A stretch of 64,000 nt of DNA from positions 1 to 64,000 of the forward strand of contig JAVVTQ010000007.1 in NCBI GenBank assembly GCA_036653595.1. Direction: 5' to 3'. A program made the position numbers and the translations under genes. Below, piece after piece: positions 7,724 to 16,450 of this stretch. The notes below the pieces were generated by a model. That model was given only the letters and a program-made list of their open reading frames with translations. It did not search any database and was not told the DNA's origin. This stretch comes from JAVVTQ01 sp036653595. Its GTDB lineage: Bacteria > Bacillota > Clostridia > Oscillospirales > Ruminococcaceae. The number at the start of each line of letters is the position of its first letter. Position 1 is the stretch's first letter.

Positions 7724-10700
7724 ATGAAAAGACTGTCGGAGATCACACATGATTTGATAAATCTAAAGCTGCCCATAGGCCTGGTCATTGCGGGGGCAAC
7801 GCCCACGCTTCCCATTCTTTGCGTCAACGATATGTTTGTAAAAATGCTGGGGTTTTGCGATATGAACGAGCTGATAGCGGCTAACGGCGGCACGGCTTGG
7901 GGCTTTGTGTCGTCCACCGACAAGGAGAGGCTCGCACTGTACGCAGCTACGCGCATCGGCACCTCTGAACCATATGAAATCACATACCGCGCCATCAAAA
8001 AGGACGGCAGTTTAATTTGGGTCAACCAGAATTCCCGCCATGCGCTCGACGAAAACGGAAATGAGGTCGTTTTTGCTTATTGCACCGAAATAACAGCGCA
8101 AAAAAAGCTTGACGCAAAAATCCGAGCGGGCGCCGTAAAGTATGAGACTTTGGTCAACTCTGTGCCCGGCGGAGTGAGCATGTACAAAATGGACGAGAGC
8201 TTAACGCCGATTTTTCTCAGCGAACGTGTATATGAGCTTTGCGGCATGACAAAGGAAGAATATCAGGCGGCCACGCGGCTGTCCACACTGGACATTCTGC
8301 ACCCGGACGACAGGCAGGGCTTTATGAAAGCGGTTCGGACTGCGCAGGAGAAAAAGGAAAAATTCAACCACACACACCGCGCGCTGCAAAAGAACGGCGA
8401 ATACAGGTGGATGAGGGTTTTTGGACAGGTGATGGCGGCGCCAAACGAAGAGCCTGTCTTGTATACTGTCATAATCGACATACACGAGCAAATTAAGACC
8501 GAGCATGCTCTGCGCGAAAGTGAGGCGCGATATGCGGCGGCAGTGCGCTCGGCCAGCATCAATATTTGGGAATATGATTATGATGCCGACACCATGACTA
8601 TTTTTTCCAAGTCCCCGAAAATCAACCCCAAGGGTATGATTATTGCCGATTACTCCAAGGACGTCGTAAAGGACGGACATATCAGCGAGGAAAGCGCACC
8701 GCTCTTGTTTGATATGATCGAAAAGCTAAAAAAAGGTGCGCCTGAGGTTTCGGCCGATCTCTGGGTGCGAAATACATGGGGCGATGAATTTTGGTGCGAG
8801 CGTGTAGTTTACACCAACGAATTCGACGAGTTCGGAAAACCCGTCAAGGCCTACTGCGTGGGACGCGACATCACCAGGGAAAAGGAAGCGGAAAAAAGAT
8901 ACCGCGACGAGCTGTCCTACCGAGAGGCCATGCAGAAAGCGACTGTGGCGTCAGTCAATATGAACCTCACTAAAAACAGCATTCTTGATTGCAAGAGCGT
9001 ATTTCCGGAGGTCATGGCCTACATGGCGGCTTCAAAGACCGCGCAGGCGTATTTCGATCGAGTGTATACGGAAATCTCAAATGCCGAAATGAAAAAGCAA
9101 TTTGCAGCGGAATTTAACCGAGAGGCGCTGCTGTGGCGTTTTGTCGGCGGCGAGACAACGCTGTCCACACAGCTTCAAAGAAGCATTGAAGGGCGCAAAT
9201 ATTGGACTGTAATGACGGTTCACATGATGAAAAAAGAAAACGGCGAAGTGGTGGCTTTTCTGTACTCCACCGACATCACCAACGAGCGGACAATGCAGGA
9301 TATCATGAACGCCGTTGTGCAGACGGATTATGATTTTCTGGTCGTTGTGGATGCGGCGAAAAACTCGGCCGTGCGCTATAGTGAAAAAGACCTCGGAAAC
9401 AACTATGTGTATAATAGCGAGAGCTTTGAGCCGGATACACAGAAATATGTGCGCAGCTATGTCTGTGCCGAGGACATTGAGCATGTCACAAAGGAGCTGA
9501 CTCTCAAGAATATTCTATTGCAGCTCGACGAAAAAGGCACCTACAACATATTCTACTCAATGCCGAATCCGAGAGGAGGCACATTAAAAAAACAGCTGCG
9601 ATTTTGCTATATCAACCGCGATACAAAGAGTGTTCTCATGACTAGGGTGGATATCACGGCGGCTGTCGGAGAACAGGAAAAGAAAAATATGGAGCTTGTC
9701 GCCGCGGTAAAAATGGCAGAGCAGGCCAACGCCGCAAAATCGGAGTTTCTCTCGCGCATAAGCCATGAAATAAGAACGCCCATGAATGCGATTATGGGCA
9801 TGGATCAGCTCGCATTTCAGCACATTGACGAGCCGGAATTTATCAAAGAGTGCATTAATAAATCGCAGTATGCATCTCGGTATTTGTTACAGCTGCTGGG
9901 CGATATTTTGGATATGTCAAAAATTGAAACGGGCAAGGTCACGCTTAAAAATGAAGTTATAAACTGCCAGCCGTTTTTAAAAGCCATCAGCACTATCGTC
10001 GGAACACAGGCGCAGGCAAAGGGTGTTCAATATATTCTGTCTCAGTCCGAGGAGTGCAGGAGCAGCTACACGGGCGACAGCGTTCGGCTTCAACAAATAC
10101 TTATCAATATTTTGACAAATGCGGTCAAGTTCACCCCGAAAGGTGGGACCGTCCGCCTTGATATAAAACCGATTAGCGCGGATGAAAAAACAGAGTGCAT
10201 CTGCTTTAACATAACCGATACCGGCATAGGCATAGGCGAGGAATTTCTGCCTTATATTTTCAAGCCTTTTTCACAAGAGCACAACAGCAACAGCTTTGGC
10301 TATGGCGGAAGTGGACTGGGGCTTGCCATATCGAAAAATCTCGCCGAGCTGATGGGCGGGAACATCGCGGTGAAGAGTGAGATTGGAAAAGGCACTGCCT
10401 TTTGCGTGATGATTCCGATGGGAATTCCAAACCCCGAAGAGGTGATTGAGGCAAAGGCAAGCTTCGTGCAGAACTGCAACATATTTGATTTTAGCAAAAA
10501 GAGAATTTTGATTGTAGAGGACCACCAGCTAAACATTATGGTGGCGCGAAAACTGCTGGAATTTAAAAATGCTGAAGTTGATGTGGCGGAAAACGGACAA
10601 ATAGGGCTTCAAATGTTCGCCGCCGCGCCGGAGCACACCTACGATGCGGTTTTGATGGACATCAAAATGCCAGTTATGGATGGCTTGCAGGCCGCGGCGC

Positions 10701-10888
10701 GCATCAGAGAGTTGAAAAGCACATGGGCAAAAACTGTGCCCATCATAGCCATGTCTGCCAATGCCTTTGACGACGACGTGACCAAATCAAAAGAAGTCGG
10801 CATGAACGCGCACATAGCAAAGCCAATCGAGGCGCAGCTGCTGTATAAAACCTTATATGATCTGATGCAAGATGTCGGCAATGTCTGA
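7724..10888 (+). CDS. Multi-PAS hybrid histidine kinase
   Basis: 1054 residues from the ATG after GAAGGTGAGCGCC. An in-frame TTG seven codons earlier has no ribosome site. At least three PAS/PAC modules occupy about 1-400 (ends such as YCTEITAQKK and YCVGRDITREKE), with a further PAS-like stretch to about 660. A HisKA domain follows with the phosphorylated His in SHEIRTPMNAIMG (about H681), then an ATPase domain with N-box NILTNAVKF, DTGIGIG (about D832) and GSGLGLAISKNLAE, and a C-terminal receiver with DIKMPVMDG (about D979). No transmembrane segment is seen, so it probably senses a cytoplasmic or redox/ligand cue. Its neighbour with two receiver domains suggests a phosphorelay into cyclic-di-GMP turnover. 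Confidence 0.93.
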   Translation: MKRLSEITHDLINLKLPIGLVIAGATPTLPILCVNDMFVKMLGFCDMNELIAANGGTAWGFVSSTDKERLALYAATRIGTSEPYEITYRAIKKDGSLIWVNQNSRHALDENGNEVVFAYCTEITAQKKLDAKIRAGAVKYETLVNSVPGGVSMYKMDESLTPIFLSERVYELCGMTKEEYQAATRLSTLDILHPDDRQGFMKAVRTAQEKKEKFNHTHRALQKNGEYRWMRVFGQVMAAPNEEPVLYTVIIDIHEQIKTEHALRESEARYAAAVRSASINIWEYDYDADTMTIFSKSPKINPKGMIIADYSKDVVKDGHISEESAPLLFDMIEKLKKGAPEVSADLWVRNTWGDEFWCERVVYTNEFDEFGKPVKAYCVGRDITREKEAEKRYRDELSYREAMQKATVASVNMNLTKNSILDCKSVFPEVMAYMAASKTAQAYFDRVYTEISNAEMKKQFAAEFNREALLWRFVGGETTLSTQLQRSIEGRKYWTVMTVHMMKKENGEVVAFLYSTDITNERTMQDIMNAVVQTDYDFLVVVDAAKNSAVRYSEKDLGNNYVYNSESFEPDTQKYVRSYVCAEDIEHVTKELTLKNILLQLDEKGTYNIFYSMPNPRGGTLKKQLRFCYINRDTKSVLMTRVDITAAVGEQEKKNMELVAAVKMAEQANAAKSEFLSRISHEIRTPMNAIMGMDQLAFQHIDEPEFIKECINKSQYASRYLLQLLGDILDMSKIETGKVTLKNEVINCQPFLKAISTIVGTQAQAKGVQYILSQSEECRSSYTGDSVRLQQILINILTNAVKFTPKGGTVRLDIKPISADEKTECICFNITDTGIGIGEEFLPYIFKPFSQEHNSNSFGYGGSGLGLAISKNLAELMGGNIAVKSEIGKGTAFCVMIPMGIPNPEEVIEAKASFVQNCNIFDFSKKRILIVEDHQLNIMVARKLLEFKNAEVDVAENGQIGLQMFAAAPEHTYDAVLMDIKMPVMDGLQAAARIRELKSTWAKTVPIIAMSANAFDDDVTKSKEVGMNAHIAKPIEAQLLYKTLYDLMQDVGNV

Positions 10889-11005
10889 TTTTATCGACGT
10901 ACATCTGATTTGTATTTTTGTGAGAAACGGCTCATAGAGCGGCTTCGGCTGCACGCCATATTCGCGCCTGTCAAAAAACATTGCACTGAAATACAAAAAA
11001 GCACG

Positions 11006-11045
11006 CACAAAAAGGGCGCTTCGTCAAGGGAGCGCCCTTTTTGTG
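11006..11045. terminator. Bidirectional terminator between convergent genes
   Basis: Fifteen-base perfect stem (CACAAAAAGGGCGCT / AGCGCCCTTTTTGTG) with a ten-base loop. It has A and T runs suited to stop both the kinase gene and the surface-protein gene. Confidence 0.9.
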
Positions 11046-11080
11046 CGAGACACTTTCAAAGCTTTAGCAGATGCCCGAAG

Positions 11081-13282
11081 CTACAGGCGCTTGAGCTTAT
11101 TTATGAGCTTTTTTATAAGAAAAGCTGATGACGCAGCGAGAAGCAGGAAGAAGATGGTGAGGGCGGGCGAGCTGTCGCCGGTATTAGGAGCCGAATTGTT
11201 TTTGGGAACATCCAAAATGGTGACGGTGCGGCAATAGTTGGCAGAGGCCTTATAGGTGCTGCCCTTTTCGTAAAACAGGCTTTCCCCGGGTTTTATGGAG
11301 AACCGAGTCAGCTTGACCGTGCCCGAGCCGTCGGCCGCGGGTGTGGATTTTTCCACATCAATGCGGTCCGGCTGGTAGGTATTGCCGTTCCACACGTTGA
11401 CAGTTAGGCCGGAAAAGCTGATATGAGAGCCGACGCCAAAGCCGGGAGTGGTGCCCAGGAGGCTGCCGTCCAAAGTGTTGTTTGTATAGTAGTAATGCGA
11501 AACGGTGAGCTTTGTCTCGGCGGGAGCCACGGGAATCTTCTTGTAGAAGACTTTGATTTGGTGTTCTTCGGCCTTGACCACAAAGGGCAGTGCGGTTGAT
11601 TTTGCTGTGTCGAGCTCGTAGTTTGCGGGCATGTTGGCATAGCTCATCATAGCTGCTGTGACTATGGGATTTCCGAGCCAAACGGTGCCGGATACATCCG
11701 CGTTCATATCGACATCGTCCTTGAAATATTTTACGGTGTAAGGGAGCGTGGCGCTGTCGTCCTTTTCCCACATTGCGGCGAAGGTGAGGTTTTCGGTGAC
11801 GTTAACCTCGGCGCCCTCCGCAAAAACCGCTTTGCCCGTACTCCAATTTGTAAATTTATAGCCCGCAACAGCAAGATTGCCGCGCGTCAGCACAGTTGCC
11901 TTGTCGCCTAGACCGTATGCTTTTGAGTCAATGGGCACAGTTCCGACAGCGGTTGTTCCCGCAGGAGCATTTGCGATGTAGGTAATTGAGAACTTTGCGT
12001 CGGATTTTGATAAAATCGGCGTGGCGACCTCATGCAGGCATTTGGTGTTGCCCTTGAAATTGGTATATGCCAGCTTGGCGTTGCCGTCGTTTGTGGGGAA
12101 AACGCCGTCCTTATTTGGCTCGAGCCGAATCGGTATGGAAAGGGTGGCCTTATCCTGCAAAATATTGCCGATGCGCCATTCTACATTGAACCCGCTTGCG
12201 GTCACAAAACCCGCTGCAGGCATCCCGTTTGCGGTTATCGGACGGTTTTGATCGATGACAAAATCCTTTGAATTGATAATATCGGTCAGCACGGCATCGG
12301 TGCCCGCATTCTTGATATTTTTCGCGATATCCTTGAATACGGCGTTGATTCCGTTTGCGTCGACGACATCGTAATAGCAGCTGGGGTCAAAGGCAATGGA
12401 ATTTTGCAAAAGGGGTTTTGCGCCCTTGTTCCAAATATCCGTGTCGCTGATGGCGAGAGCTATTGAATAAATTTTGATATTCATGCCCCTCAGCTCAGCC
12501 GCAACTTCAATTCCCTCGTTCTTTGGCTCGGGAATGCCGTCGGTCAGAAAAATTATACAGACAGGGCGGGAGACATCGGTTCTGCTGTTTATCATATTTT
12601 TTGCAGCATTCAGAGCGCTTGTATAATTGGTTCCGCCCCTGTGCTCGAGAGTGTTGATGGAGGAAATCAGACTGGCCTGCTCTGCGGCGGAAAAAAAGCG
12701 GGTGGTGGTGACAATTTGCAGGCCTGCATCTGTTTCGGGTGAGCCGGACAGGCCAGAGAAAGTGATTAGCCCCACTCTGCTGTTTGAGGGATTGCCGCCG
12801 GAATCCGCGGCGAGCATATCACCTGCAAATTGAACGGCAGCTGCCTGCGCTATTGCGAGGCGGTCGGTGTCGGAGCATGTTGGCAGCGAGGGCGCGGGCC
12901 ACTTTTTTCCGCACTTTTGACAAACGTTGTTTGCAATACGGCCGTTGCAGGAGACGGCGCTGTTGGGAACGGGCTTATCCATACTGCCAGAGCGGTCAAG
13001 CACAAGCAACACGTCAATTCCTGTCGGCACGCCGTAGACCTCAAAGCTTATCTCCGCGAAGCCCGCGGCCTTGTCAGTCCACTTTGCCGACTTTTTCATC
13101 GAAACAAAGCCGGGCATGCCGGCGCTCGGATAGTCTTCCGGCGCTGTCCCGGCCACGATTACAGGCTCGGACAAATGCGAGTTTTCCTGTGATTGCTGGG
13201 GATTTGCGGCTGCTGCGACGCCTGTGGACAGCGCTGTGAAAGCCATCGCAAATACCAAAAGGCAGCCTAAAAATTTTTTCAT
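11081..13282 (-). CDS. Cell-wall-anchored von Willebrand A protein with InlB-type repeat
   Basis: 733 residues from an ATG giving a classic signal peptide (MKKFLGCLLVFAMAFTALS); GAGGAG lies 12 bases upstream. A vWA domain spans about 90-330 with a metal-ion adhesion site DRSGS at D96 and FLTDGIPEP later. Between the DxSxS motif and the next helix is an unusual insertion with cysteines at about 112, 121, 124 and 136. A Listeria-Bacteroides (InlB-B) repeat follows around 450-510 (GYKFTNWSTG, TFAAMWEK), then beta-rich regions. The C-terminus has APNTGD, a hydrophobic segment and a basic tail, a sorting signal of the xPxTG kind rather than LPxTG. Likely an adhesin or pilus-tip-like protein; ligand unknown. 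Confidence 0.88.
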   Translation of the reverse strand: MKKFLGCLLVFAMAFTALSTGVAAAANPQQSQENSHLSEPVIVAGTAPEDYPSAGMPGFVSMKKSAKWTDKAAGFAEISFEVYGVPTGIDVLLVLDRSGSMDKPVPNSAVSCNGRIANNVCQKCGKKWPAPSLPTCSDTDRLAIAQAAAVQFAGDMLAADSGGNPSNSRVGLITFSGLSGSPETDAGLQIVTTTRFFSAAEQASLISSINTLEHRGGTNYTSALNAAKNMINSRTDVSRPVCIIFLTDGIPEPKNEGIEVAAELRGMNIKIYSIALAISDTDIWNKGAKPLLQNSIAFDPSCYYDVVDANGINAVFKDIAKNIKNAGTDAVLTDIINSKDFVIDQNRPITANGMPAAGFVTASGFNVEWRIGNILQDKATLSIPIRLEPNKDGVFPTNDGNAKLAYTNFKGNTKCLHEVATPILSKSDAKFSITYIANAPAGTTAVGTVPIDSKAYGLGDKATVLTRGNLAVAGYKFTNWSTGKAVFAEGAEVNVTENLTFAAMWEKDDSATLPYTVKYFKDDVDMNADVSGTVWLGNPIVTAAMMSYANMPANYELDTAKSTALPFVVKAEEHQIKVFYKKIPVAPAETKLTVSHYYYTNNTLDGSLLGTTPGFGVGSHISFSGLTVNVWNGNTYQPDRIDVEKSTPAADGSGTVKLTRFSIKPGESLFYEKGSTYKASANYCRTVTILDVPKNNSAPNTGDSSPALTIFFLLLAASSAFLIKKLINKLKRL

Positions 13283-13295
13283 TGCTTCAATCAAC

Positions 13296-13641
13296 TCCTC
13301 AAAATATCATCGTGTTGCAAAAAAAATATAAGCAATTACTGCCGCTTATATGCCGTTATTTGTGCTGCGCACCAAAATCTGCACGCATAAAACCAAACCG
13401 AAAACTCATTCCGTTTCGATATTAAGCTTTTGCTAAAGGAGTAAATTGTCACAATAGAGTGCACGCGCTGAAGTAAAGAAAAATTGTTTGCGCAATTTGA
13501 TGAAAAAGCTCGAAACAGACAAGAAAGGCGCCTTTTGCCAAAATGCAACGGCAAACGCACCGTCCCCGTACAGCATCATTGTATTCGGGCGCTGCCAAAA
13601 CGGGCCATTATTTTGCGGTGCGCAGCAAAAGAGCTTATGCG
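13296..13641. other. Intergenic region, no gene seen
   Basis: About 345 bases between the divergent surface-protein gene and the riboflavin-transport leader. No convincing coding frame or structured RNA was found. It should carry the promoter of the surface-protein gene. Confidence 0.5.
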
Positions 13642-13670
13642 TTGACTTTTTTTGAAAGTGAGCATATAAT
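13642..13670 (+). promoter_or_regulatory. Sigma-A-type promoter of ribU
   Basis: TTGACT at 13642-13647 and TATAAT at 13665-13670, 17 bases apart, immediately upstream of the FMN aptamer. Confidence 0.85.
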
Positions 13671-13676
13671 AGTGCA

Positions 13677-13783
13677 AGTTTCGAGGCGGGGTTTGACTCC
13701 CCACCGGCGGTACAGCCCGCAAGCCTTTTTGGCAGATTCGGTCAGATTCCGAAGCCGACGGTATAGTCCGGATGAAAGAAACA
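13677..13783 (+). promoter_or_regulatory. FMN riboswitch (RFN element)
   Basis: The leader carries the conserved RFN strings in order: GAGGCGGGG, CCCCACCGGCGGTA, AGCCCGCAAGCC, GGCAGATTCGGT, GATTCCGAAGCCGAC, and AGTCCGGATGAAAGAA. Terminal arms GTTTC and GAAAC close P1. A terminator hairpin follows, so FMN is expected to shut off the riboflavin transporter by premature termination. Confidence 0.95.
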
Positions 13784-13811
13784 CCAAGGGCGTGCTGTCA
13801 CGCCTCTGTTT

Positions 13812-13841
13812 CGCGCTTGAAATTTTACGAGCGCTTTTTTT
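13812..13841 (+). terminator. Riboswitch-controlled terminator
   Basis: GCGCT / AGCGC stem followed by seven T, just after the FMN aptamer. An upstream pairing between GGGCGTG and CACGCCT could take part in the alternative fold. Confidence 0.75.
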
Positions 13842-13869
13842 GTGCTCAAAATGAAATGGGGGCTTGAAA

Positions 13870-14418
13870 ATGACAAGAAAAGAAGTTACAAAGAGAATCG
13901 TAAGGCTCGGAATGCTGGGAGCGCTGGGCGTCGTGCTGGCGCTGATAATTCACTTCCCAATTTTCCCGGCAGCGTCGTATTTGGAATATGACCCTGCTGA
14001 TGTGCCGATATTCATCGCGGCTTTTCTCTATGGGCCGTGGTACGGGGTTGCGCTGACGGTCGTCGTGAGCTTTATTCAGGGCTTCACGGTAAGCGGCGGG
14101 AGCGGGATTGTCGGCGTTGTCATGCACATAGCTGCAACAGGTGCGTTCTGCGCGGTTGCGGGCAACATTTACAGAATAAAAAAGACGCACAAGACAGCCG
14201 TCGCTGCGCTCATTCTCGGTTCCTTGACTATGGTGGCTGTGATGTGCGTCATGAACTATCTCATCACACCCTTGTTTTCACCGGGTGTGACGCGGGAGAC
14301 TGTGCTCGGAATGCTGCTGCCGATAATCGTGCCGTTTAATCTGATAAAGGCAGGGATAAATTCTGCGGTGACAATGCTCATATACAAGCCTGTTCGCAGA
14401 GTGCTAGAAAAAAATTGA
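13870..14418 (+). CDS. ribU: Riboflavin ECF transporter substrate-binding subunit RibU
   Basis: 182 residues from the ATG behind GGGGGCTTGAAA. It is very hydrophobic with about six membrane segments and the typical S-component opening (RLGMLGALGVVLALIIHFPIFP, then YDPADVPIFIAAFLYGP). The family binds riboflavin and works with the shared EcfA/A'/T module, which is not in this window. The FMN riboswitch directly upstream makes riboflavin the very likely substrate. Confidence 0.93.
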   Translation: MTRKEVTKRIVRLGMLGALGVVLALIIHFPIFPAASYLEYDPADVPIFIAAFLYGPWYGVALTVVVSFIQGFTVSGGSGIVGVVMHIAATGAFCAVAGNIYRIKKTHKTAVAALILGSLTMVAVMCVMNYLITPLFSPGVTRETVLGMLLPIIVPFNLIKAGINSAVTMLIYKPVRRVLEKN

Positions 14419-14443
14419 CAAATTAACGGAGATATAATATAAT
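14415..14443 (+). promoter_or_regulatory. metK promoter overlapping the ribU stop codon
   Basis: TTGACA at 14415-14420 and TATAAT at 14438-14443 with 17-base spacing. The -35 hexamer contains the ribU stop codon TGA (14416-14418). Confidence 0.8.
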
Positions 14444-14469
14444 TTAGTAGCTGTTAAAATTTAATATTT

Positions 14470-14564
14470 CTTATTAAGAGTGGTGGAGGGAAAAGGCCCT
14501 GCGAAACCCGACAACCTGCGATTTTCGCAAGGTGCCAAATCCTTCGGCATTGCCGGCAGATAAG
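14470..14564 (+). promoter_or_regulatory. SAM-I (S-box) riboswitch
   Basis: CTTAT and ATAAG close P1. Inside are the S-box strings AAGAGTGGTGGAGGGA, GGCCCTGCGAAACCCGACAACC and GGTGCCAAATCC. The gene downstream is metK, a standard S-box target: SAM represses its own synthesis. Confidence 0.95.
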
Positions 14565-14575
14565 TGTTTATACAC

Positions 14576-14608
14576 GAGCATTCGGCTATTGCCGGGCGCT
14601 CTTTTTTT
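14576..14608 (+). terminator. SAM-riboswitch terminator
   Basis: GAGC..CGGC / GCCG..GCTC stem followed by seven T, between the S-box aptamer and the metK ribosome site. Confidence 0.85.
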
Positions 14609-14626
14609 GTGGAGAAAGGAAAACAA

Positions 14627-15811
14627 ATGAACAAGTATCTCTTTACATCAGAATCCGTGACGGAGGGCCATCCCGACAAGATGTGCGATATAATATCAGA
14701 CGCGATAGTCGACGAGCTCATTGCACATGACCCTAAGTCGCGCGTCGCGTGCGAGACGATGGTCAAGGACAACTCGGTGTGGCTTATCGGTGAAGTCACT
14801 TCATCATATAAGGCGGACTATGAGCGCATAGCGCGTGACGCGATTCGCGAGATAGGCTATACCCCGGACTGCGGCTTTGACGGCGACACATGCGAGGTCA
14901 CCGTGCGCATCGAAAGGCAGTCCGCGGATATAGCGCTCGGCGTCGACAGCTCCCTTGAAACAAAGAGCGGCACCGAAAGCGAGCAGCTCGGGGCGGGGGA
15001 TCAGGGCATGATGTTCGGGTATGCCTGCAATGAGACGGAGGAGCTTATGCCGATGCCCATTAGTCTCGCACACAAGCTCACAAAGCAGCTGACAAAAGTC
15101 CGAAAGGACGGCGTTTTGAAATATCTCAGGCCGGACGGAAAATCTCAGGTCACAATCGAGTACCGCGACGACAGGCCCGCGCGGATTGACGCTGTGGTCG
15201 TCAGCTCGCAGCACACGGCGGATGTTGATATTGAGACGCTGAGAGAGGATATAAAGCGCGAGGTTATCGAGGCGGTATTGCCTCTTGATATGCTGGATGA
15301 GGACACAAAATTCTTTATCAATCCCACAGGCAGGTTCGTTGTCGGAGGCCCGGTCGGAGACAGCGGTCTGACGGGCAGAAAAATTATTGTAGATACATAC
15401 GGCGGCCGTTCGCGCCACGGCGGAGGCGCTTTTTCCGGAAAGGATCCGACAAAGGTTGACCGCTCGGCTGCATATTACAGCAGATATATAGCAAAGAATA
15501 TTGTCGCGGCAAAACTCGCCGACAAGTGTGAGGTGGAGCTTGCCTACGCTATCGGGGTTGCAAATCCGGTGTCGGTATTCATAGATACCTTCGGCACGGA
15601 AAGCGTCGACTCAAAGCTGATTGGCGCGGCGGTAAAAAAGGTGTTTGACATGCGCCCGTCCTCTATAATAAAGGAGCTGGAGCTTACGGAAATGTCTTAT
15701 AAGAAGCTCGCCGCATACGGCCATATGGGCCGCCGTGAGCACAACGCTTCATGGGAGAGAGTAGACAGGGTGGACGCGCTGAACCGCGTGATAAAAGAGC
15801 TGCAAAAGTAA
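14627..15811 (+). CDS. metK: S-adenosylmethionine synthetase
   Basis: 394 residues, the usual length. It makes S-adenosylmethionine from methionine and ATP in the cytoplasm. Conserved stretches: GHPDKMCDIISDAIVD near the N-terminus, GAGDQGMMFGYA, GRFVVGGPVGDSGLTGRK and GGGAFSGKDPTKVDRSAAY. The start follows GAGAAAGG and sits after the riboswitch terminator; longer in-frame starts would lie inside the terminator. Confidence 0.97.
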   Translation: MNKYLFTSESVTEGHPDKMCDIISDAIVDELIAHDPKSRVACETMVKDNSVWLIGEVTSSYKADYERIARDAIREIGYTPDCGFDGDTCEVTVRIERQSADIALGVDSSLETKSGTESEQLGAGDQGMMFGYACNETEELMPMPISLAHKLTKQLTKVRKDGVLKYLRPDGKSQVTIEYRDDRPARIDAVVVSSQHTADVDIETLREDIKREVIEAVLPLDMLDEDTKFFINPTGRFVVGGPVGDSGLTGRKIIVDTYGGRSRHGGGAFSGKDPTKVDRSAAYYSRYIAKNIVAAKLADKCEVELAYAIGVANPVSVFIDTFGTESVDSKLIGAAVKKVFDMRPSSIIKELELTEMSYKKLAAYGHMGRREHNASWERVDRVDALNRVIKELQK

Positions 15812-15823
15812 ATAAAATCAGCA

Positions 15824-15868
15824 CAACCCCCTTTTTTCCTCATAAGATGAAGAAAAAAGGGGGTTGTT
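15824..15868. terminator. Strong hairpin after metK, overlapping the next ribosome site
   Basis: Fourteen-base perfect stem (AACCCCCTTTTTTC / GAAAAAAGGGGGTT). The right arm contains the AAGGGGG ribosome site of the next gene, and no long T tract follows it on the + strand. Confidence 0.6.
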
Positions 15869-15870
15869 TG

Positions 15871-16230
15871 ATGACGGACATAATCAGCACAATTGTATTG
15901 TGCGCCTTGGCGGTGCTCGGAATATTTGCGCTTTGCTTTGTTCTTTTGGAGCTTTTATACAAAAAGGAGCTTAAAAATGCGGTGCTTGTCGTCCCGGTGG
16001 CGGACATGGGGCGCAGTGTAAACGAGACAATAGCAGCGCTGGAGCTTTTTGCCGACACATGGCACATTGTAATTTGCACACTGGGAGACGGGGAGCATGC
16101 GGCGGAAATAAACCACAAAAACAGCGGCGCGTTTACTGTTGCGACGCGGTTTGAGCTCGGCGAAAAACTTGTGCGGATATTCGAAGCAAAGGCGGATGCG
16201 CAGCCTTTTGCAAAAAAGCAGCCGAAATGA
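15871..16230 (+). CDS. Small membrane-anchored protein of unknown function
   Basis: 119 residues from the ATG that follows GGGGGTTGTTTG. One membrane segment occupies about residues 4-28. A soluble part follows with a Rossmann-like opening (KNAVLVVPVADMGRSVNETIAALE), then ADTWHIVICTLGDGEHAAEI. I do not recognise the family. The reading frame is well kept and closed by a terminator at 16292. Its ribosome site is buried in the hairpin after metK, so its translation may depend on that structure opening. Confidence 0.6.
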   Translation: MTDIISTIVLCALAVLGIFALCFVLLELLYKKELKNAVLVVPVADMGRSVNETIAALELFADTWHIVICTLGDGEHAAEINHKNSGAFTVATRFELGEKLVRIFEAKADAQPFAKKQPK

Positions 16231-16291
16231 CCTTGTTTAACCTTGTGTGGACGCCGACGGCTCGAAAAAAACAGAAATAAGCCTCCTTTTT

Positions 16292-16328
16292 ATACCCCAT
16301 GCGAAATTTTTTCGTGCGGGGTATTTTT
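16292..16328 (+). terminator. Rho-independent terminator
   Basis: ATACCCC..GCGAAA / TTTCGTGCGGGGTAT imperfect stem followed by TTTTT. Confidence 0.75.
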
Positions 16329-16450
16329 GATGCGTCAAATTGTCAGTTTCGAGAATATCGGAATCATTGCAAAGAGCTCGGCGGCACTGCGCTCACTTGA
16401 TAAAGTTCAGATAAAAAGTTAGAATAAGATAAAGGAAAAGACGGTGCAAT

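Noticed and set aside
14804..15418. 204-codon open frame antisense to metK
   Set aside because: It is a by-product of metK codon bias, with no recognisable motif.
15751..15870. Longer N-terminus for the small membrane protein after metK
   Set aside because: It would overlap the metK coding region and pass through the hairpin. The ATG at 15871 has the ribosome site and starts the membrane segment.
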